This document shows, piece after piece, positions 5,966-8,570 of a DNA stretch of 8,570 bases (position 1 is the first letter of the stretch; every line of letters starts with the position of its first letter). The position numbers and the translations under genes are program-made. The notes beneath the pieces are model-generated. The model saw only the letters and a list, made by a program, of their open reading frames with translations. It made no database searches and was not told where the DNA came from. The DNA comes from Bacillota bacterium (GTDB lineage Bacteria > Bacillota > Clostridia > Lachnospirales > Lachnospiraceae). The DNA lies in NCBI GenBank assembly GCA_023458855.1, contig JAEWWQ010000319.1:1-8570 (forward strand). Direction: 5' to 3'.

Positions 5966-6445
5966 CTACGCTTTGATTTTTACCTTTTGAGGCGGCATAT
6001 TTGTTGAAATCATCTCTATCACTGCCACTGTTTTTTCTCCCAGATCCCTTTTGGGAAATATTGAAGCATTTACCTTGGAAGTATATACGATGATACTTTT
6101 CCCTGTAGAAACTGCCTTTAACATATCAGCCCATGCCTGATGCTGGACTTCTCCATCCTGAGATATTTCTATTCCTTCTTCTGTCATCTTATAATGAAGA
6201 GGTTTCTTAAATGCCGGTGTATTCTGTGCCTGTTGCTGTGCTTTCAGGAAAAGCGTCCACGGCAGATATAGTATGATAACTACTCCGGCAATTGCAGAGA
6301 TAAAACCACCATTCATAAAAAAATTGACGACCAGCAGGATTCCGACAATCGTCCCGAAAATACCCACAAAACCCGAATAGGTATGATACAGCATATAATC
6401 ATATAAGTCTCCAGATCTAATTTTAACGTCAAATTCTACTTCCAT
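5966..6445 (-). CDS. YcxB-like two-helix membrane protein, function unknown
   Basis: A 159-residue protein with two adjacent membrane helices (about 25-44 and 48-67) and a soluble, probably cytoplasmic, C-terminal domain. The domain has the YcxB-family pattern: FKKPLHYKMTEEGIEIS (about 79-95), a central Trp (QAWADMLKAV), then SIIVYTSKVNASIFPKRDLG towards the end. The role of this family is not known, and its domain has only a loose resemblance to small lipid- or membrane-associated beta domains. GGAG lies 9 bases before the ATG. The gene is first in the tRNA-modification run, with 21 bases to tsaE, so it is probably co-transcribed with tsaE; whether it shares a function with it is unclear. 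Family call from recognised sequence pattern only, without a search. Confidence 0.75.
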   Translation of the reverse strand: MEVEFDVKIRSGDLYDYMLYHTYSGFVGIFGTIVGILLVVNFFMNGGFISAIAGVVIILYLPWTLFLKAQQQAQNTPAFKKPLHYKMTEEGIEISQDGEVQHQAWADMLKAVSTGKSIIVYTSKVNASIFPKRDLGEKTVAVIEMISTNMPPQKVKIKA

Positions 6446-6470
6446 CTATCTATACTCCAAATCCAGTAAG

Positions 6471-6498
6471 TTTAAAAAGCACCTACAGAGTAGGTGCT
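6471..6498 (-). terminator. Intrinsic terminator of the efflux operon
   Basis: A perfect 9-bp stem (AGCACCTAC at 6478-6486 against GTAGGTGCT at 6490-6498) closes a 3-base loop. On the minus strand it runs directly into five T residues (6478-6474) and then AAA. It lies 45 bases after the permease stop and is a textbook Rho-independent terminator for the adaptor-permease operon. Because the best promoter of the next operon lies upstream of it (6509-6536), the same hairpin should also form at the very 5' end of the next operon's mRNA. Confidence 0.85.
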
Positions 6499-6508
6499 CT
6501 TAATCTTT

Positions 6509-6536
6509 ATTATACTTAAATTTGAACAAAGTGCAA
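6509..6536 (-). promoter_or_regulatory. Probable sigma-A promoter of the ycxB-tsaEB-rimI run
   Basis: On the minus strand a perfect TATAAT (6514-6509) follows a weak -35 box TTGCAC (6536-6531) by 16 bases. The predicted start is near 6502, about 57 bases before the YcxB-like ATG. It lies in the gap between the permease stop and the terminator, so its transcript passes through the terminator hairpin from roughly its fourth base on. I see no better promoter between the hairpin and the next gene (6470-6446). The -10 box is convincing and the -35 box is poor. Confidence 0.6.
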
Positions 6537-6543
6537 GTTATAG

Positions 6544-7761
6544 TTATTCATGGCGCAATGCTTCAATCGGACTTAACTTGGCTGCCTTTTTTGCAGGATA
6601 GATACCAAAGAAGATGCCTACGCCAGAGGAAAACAGTGTCGCAATCAATATTGTTGATAGTCTGATGTCCGCCCTAAAATGAATCGCAGAACAGATTGCG
6701 TAGGCTCCTAACGTCCCTAGCAAAATTCCTATTATTCCTCCCAAAAGTGTAATAATCGCCGATTCCGACAGGAATTGAAGCAAAATGGAATTGGTTCTTG
6801 CCCCAAGTGCTTTTCTGATTCCAATCTCCCTCGTCCTTTCCGTTACCGATACCAGCATGATATTCATGACCCCGATCCCCCCTACGAGCAAAGAAATCGC
6901 TGCAACAAAAGATACAAAAACTGTGATAGCACCCATAACCGAATTAATCTCCGACATCTGGTCCTCGAAGGATTGCATCTGGAACATGCTCTCTCCACGT
7001 ACATTATGTCTTGCTTCCATCAGACGGATACTGTCCTGTGCGATTTGCGAAGAGTTTTCCGGAGCCATGGCTTCGATATAAAAACCGTCAAAACCTTCTA
7101 TGTAAAATCCATATGCTGCTCCCATTACACTAATCGGCATCTCCACCTGTACCATATCGGAATATCCCATCATGCTCATTAAGGAGGAAGCACTATCTGC
7201 TCTTATCCCAACTATCGTTAGCTGCTGTGACGAATTATACATTGATACTTCTAAATCCATACCTACGACATTCGTTGTTCCAAATACTTTTTTTGCTGTT
7301 GCCTCTGTGATGACACATACTTTTCTTGCCGATTCATATTCGTCTTTTGTAAAATATCTTCCCTTTATAATCTTGTCATTGGTAGAAAATTCCAACCATT
7401 CGTTACCGCCCGAAACATATCCGTCAAAAGTTCCTTTTCTGCCTGATACAACGCCATTCATCTGATAAGCAGGCGTTACACCTTTTACATTGGCAACTTT
7501 CTCACATATAGCATCAAAATCAGCCTGCCCAAATTCAATATTAGATTTATTCTTGTTTGAATTGATCTGTAAATATAACAAGCCCCCCGACATCTGATTC
7601 AGTTCGTCGTTGATCTGACCCTTTACTCCATTACCGATCGAGATAAGCATAATAACAGAAGAAATACCTATGATGATTCCGAGCATGGTCAAAACAGAGC
7701 GCCCCTTATTGCTCTTAATATTCATAACAGCAATCTTGATATATTCCCAAAATTGTGACAT
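6544..7761 (-). CDS. MacB/FtsX-type ABC transporter permease
   Basis: A 405-residue permease subunit of a MacB/YknZ-type ABC exporter, complete. It has the family layout: N-terminal amphipathic segment, first membrane helix at about 22-44, a large extracellular (MacB core) domain at about 45-275, and three C-terminal helices at about 277-303, 332-358 and 369-389. The cytoplasmic coupling region after helix 2 reads SVTERTREIGIRKALGAR (305-322), highly typical of the family, and the tail GIYPAKKAAKLSPIEALRHE is equally diagnostic. AGGAG sits 8 bases before the ATG. The extracellular domain holds a short internal repeat, GFYIE at 218-222 and again at 226-230. These permeases use the ATPase cycle to drive movements across the membrane rather than forming a classic channel; reported substrates include peptides and antibiotics. 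The partner ATPase is not between adaptor and permease, so it must lie upstream of the window or elsewhere. Substrate cannot be inferred. Confidence 0.93.
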   Translation of the reverse strand: MSQFWEYIKIAVMNIKSNKGRSVLTMLGIIIGISSVIMLISIGNGVKGQINDELNQMSGGLLYLQINSNKNKSNIEFGQADFDAICEKVANVKGVTPAYQMNGVVSGRKGTFDGYVSGGNEWLEFSTNDKIIKGRYFTKDEYESARKVCVITEATAKKVFGTTNVVGMDLEVSMYNSSQQLTIVGIRADSASSLMSMMGYSDMVQVEMPISVMGAAYGFYIEGFDGFYIEAMAPENSSQIAQDSIRLMEARHNVRGESMFQMQSFEDQMSEINSVMGAITVFVSFVAAISLLVGGIGVMNIMLVSVTERTREIGIRKALGARTNSILLQFLSESAIITLLGGIIGILLGTLGAYAICSAIHFRADIRLSTILIATLFSSGVGIFFGIYPAKKAAKLSPIEALRHE

Positions 7762-7772
7762 TTTATAATCTC

Positions 7773-8570
7773 CTATTCCTTCGCTGCTGCCTCTGTTGTT
7801 ATCTCTGTTCCCGAAATTGCACTAACCTTTGAACCTTCTGCCACACCGTTCGGTAAGGTGGCAATAATCTGATCTCCTTCTGATAATCCTTCAACAATTT
7901 CTGTATAATCATCAGAAGAAATACCAATTGTTACTGGTTTTCTTACTACGATTCCATCCTGCACTACATAGCAGAAGTCGCCTTTTGTATCTGCGTTAAC
8001 AGACTCGATCGGCGCAATTAACACATCTTTCGCTTCTTTGGTATGAATCACTACTTTTGCTTCTATCCCAAGGTATATATTCTCATCTCCGTCTTCAATA
8101 TGTACTTCTACAGTTACCATTGGTGTTCCTGCCGAATTTGGTATAGCTACGTGATTGATCTTACTTACCGTACCTGTATAGCTATTTCCGTTAATCGTAA
8201 TATCTGCTTTCTGATTCTCTTTCAGATTTACAAGATCATATTTCGATACCGAAATCTCTACTTTTACATTTTCATTACTTTCCAGTGTCAGAAGTTCTGT
8301 TCCGTCAATCGCCGGTCCGCCTGCAATTGCATTCACTTTTGTAATGACACCCGAAAAATCTGCAGTAATACCTTTTTTGGCTTCTTCTAATAATCTGGCT
8401 GCACTCTCTGCCTGCGCCTGACTTGCCTCACTCTCCAGTTCTGCTGATTTCATCGTTGCACCATTTTTTATCGCACCTTCCGCTCCGGATTGAAAAGTCC
8501 TTGCTTCATTATATGCAATCTCCAAATCGGAATAATCATTTTTGGCCTTTACCAGAATATCTTCTCTGTT
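7773..8570 (-). CDS. HlyD/MacA-like efflux adaptor, 5' part outside window
   Basis: This is the C-terminal 265 residues of a membrane-fusion (periplasmic-adaptor-like) subunit of an ABC efflux system. The frame stays open to the right edge; the in-frame TTG at 8525 is not a credible start because codons continue upstream and the N-terminal membrane anchor and first lipoyl half are missing. Visible residues 1-66 are charged and Ala/Glu/Lys-rich, as in the returning helix of the coiled-coil hairpin. Residues 67-98 form the second lipoyl half (ITADFSGVITKVNAIAGG, then LLTLES). About 100-180 reads as the beta-barrel, and 185-255 as the membrane-proximal domain with the typical VEGLSEGDQII segment. 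In Gram-positives such proteins (YknX type) are membrane-anchored and bind the permease from outside. The stop lies 11 bases before the permease start, so the two are co-transcribed. Substrate unknown. Family call firm, gene identity not. Confidence 0.9.
   Translation of the reverse strand, partial: NREDILVKAKNDYSDLEIAYNEARTFQSGAEGAIKNGATMKSAELESEASQAQAESAARLLEEAKKGITADFSGVITKVNAIAGGPAIDGTELLTLESNENVKVEISVSKYDLVNLKENQKADITINGNSYTGTVSKINHVAIPNSAGTPMVTVEVHIEDGDENIYLGIEAKVVIHTKEAKDVLIAPIESVNADTKGDFCYVVQDGIVVRKPVTIGISSDDYTEIVEGLSEGDQIIATLPNGVAEGSKVSAISGTEITTEAAAKE

Noticed and set aside
6775..7182. Plus-strand open frame of 135 codons across the permease
   Set aside because: It is antisense to a clear MacB-type permease; composition and lack of motif mark it as a shadow.
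8043..8390. Plus-strand open frame of 115 codons across the adaptor
   Set aside because: Rich in Tyr, Phe and Cys, antisense to well-conserved adaptor domains, no motif.

Overview
The window looks like chromosomal DNA of a low-to-moderate GC Gram-positive anaerobe, most likely a clostridium of the Lachnospiraceae type. Reasons: every gene lies on the minus strand with AGGAG-type ribosome binding sites, the TsaE-TsaB-RimI-TsaD set is in Firmicutes-like order, the RNase Z has the clostridial N-terminal variant, the tRNA genes do not encode CCA, and the small accessory proteins (YcxB-like, double-CxxC, a membrane-anchored protein of probable DUF6715 type) resemble Lachnospiraceae proteins I recall. 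No database search was possible. No mobile element, CRISPR array or rRNA is visible.

Layout, in the direction of transcription (right to left). (1) 8570-6544: the end of an efflux operon, with a partial HlyD/MacA-like adaptor followed 11 bases later by a MacB/FtsX-type ABC permease, closed by a clear intrinsic terminator at 6498-6471. (2) 6445-594: a run of nine closely spaced or overlapping genes: YcxB-like membrane protein, tsaE, tsaB, rimI, a small double-CxxC protein, rnz (RNase Z), a membrane-anchored protein of unknown function, tsaD and ispD. Its best promoter lies upstream of, and fires into, the terminator hairpin of operon 1. (3) 563-242: a strong promoter followed by tRNA-Ser(UGA) and tRNA-Ser(GGA). 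(4) 241-1: no convincing gene, but a good promoter reading off the left edge and small dyads.

Functionally the central run is a tRNA-maturation and translation cluster. TsaB, TsaD and TsaE make up the bacterial threonylcarbamoyl-transfer machinery for t6A37 in ANN-decoding tRNAs. RimI acetylates ribosomal protein S18. RNase Z cuts tRNA 3' ends directly after the discriminator base, which suits the two CCA-less tRNA-Ser genes beside it. IspD belongs to isoprenoid (MEP pathway) synthesis and appears to share the transcript. The two tRNA-Ser species decode UCN codons and so are not t6A substrates; their A36-A37-A38 loops suit MiaA-type modification instead.

Most of the window is ordinary housekeeping. 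The points most worth a second look are the promoter/terminator overlap at 6471-6536, the uncharacterised double-CxxC and membrane-anchored proteins inside the t6A/RNase Z run, the perfect dyad over the tRNA promoter start region, and the unassigned promoter at the left edge.
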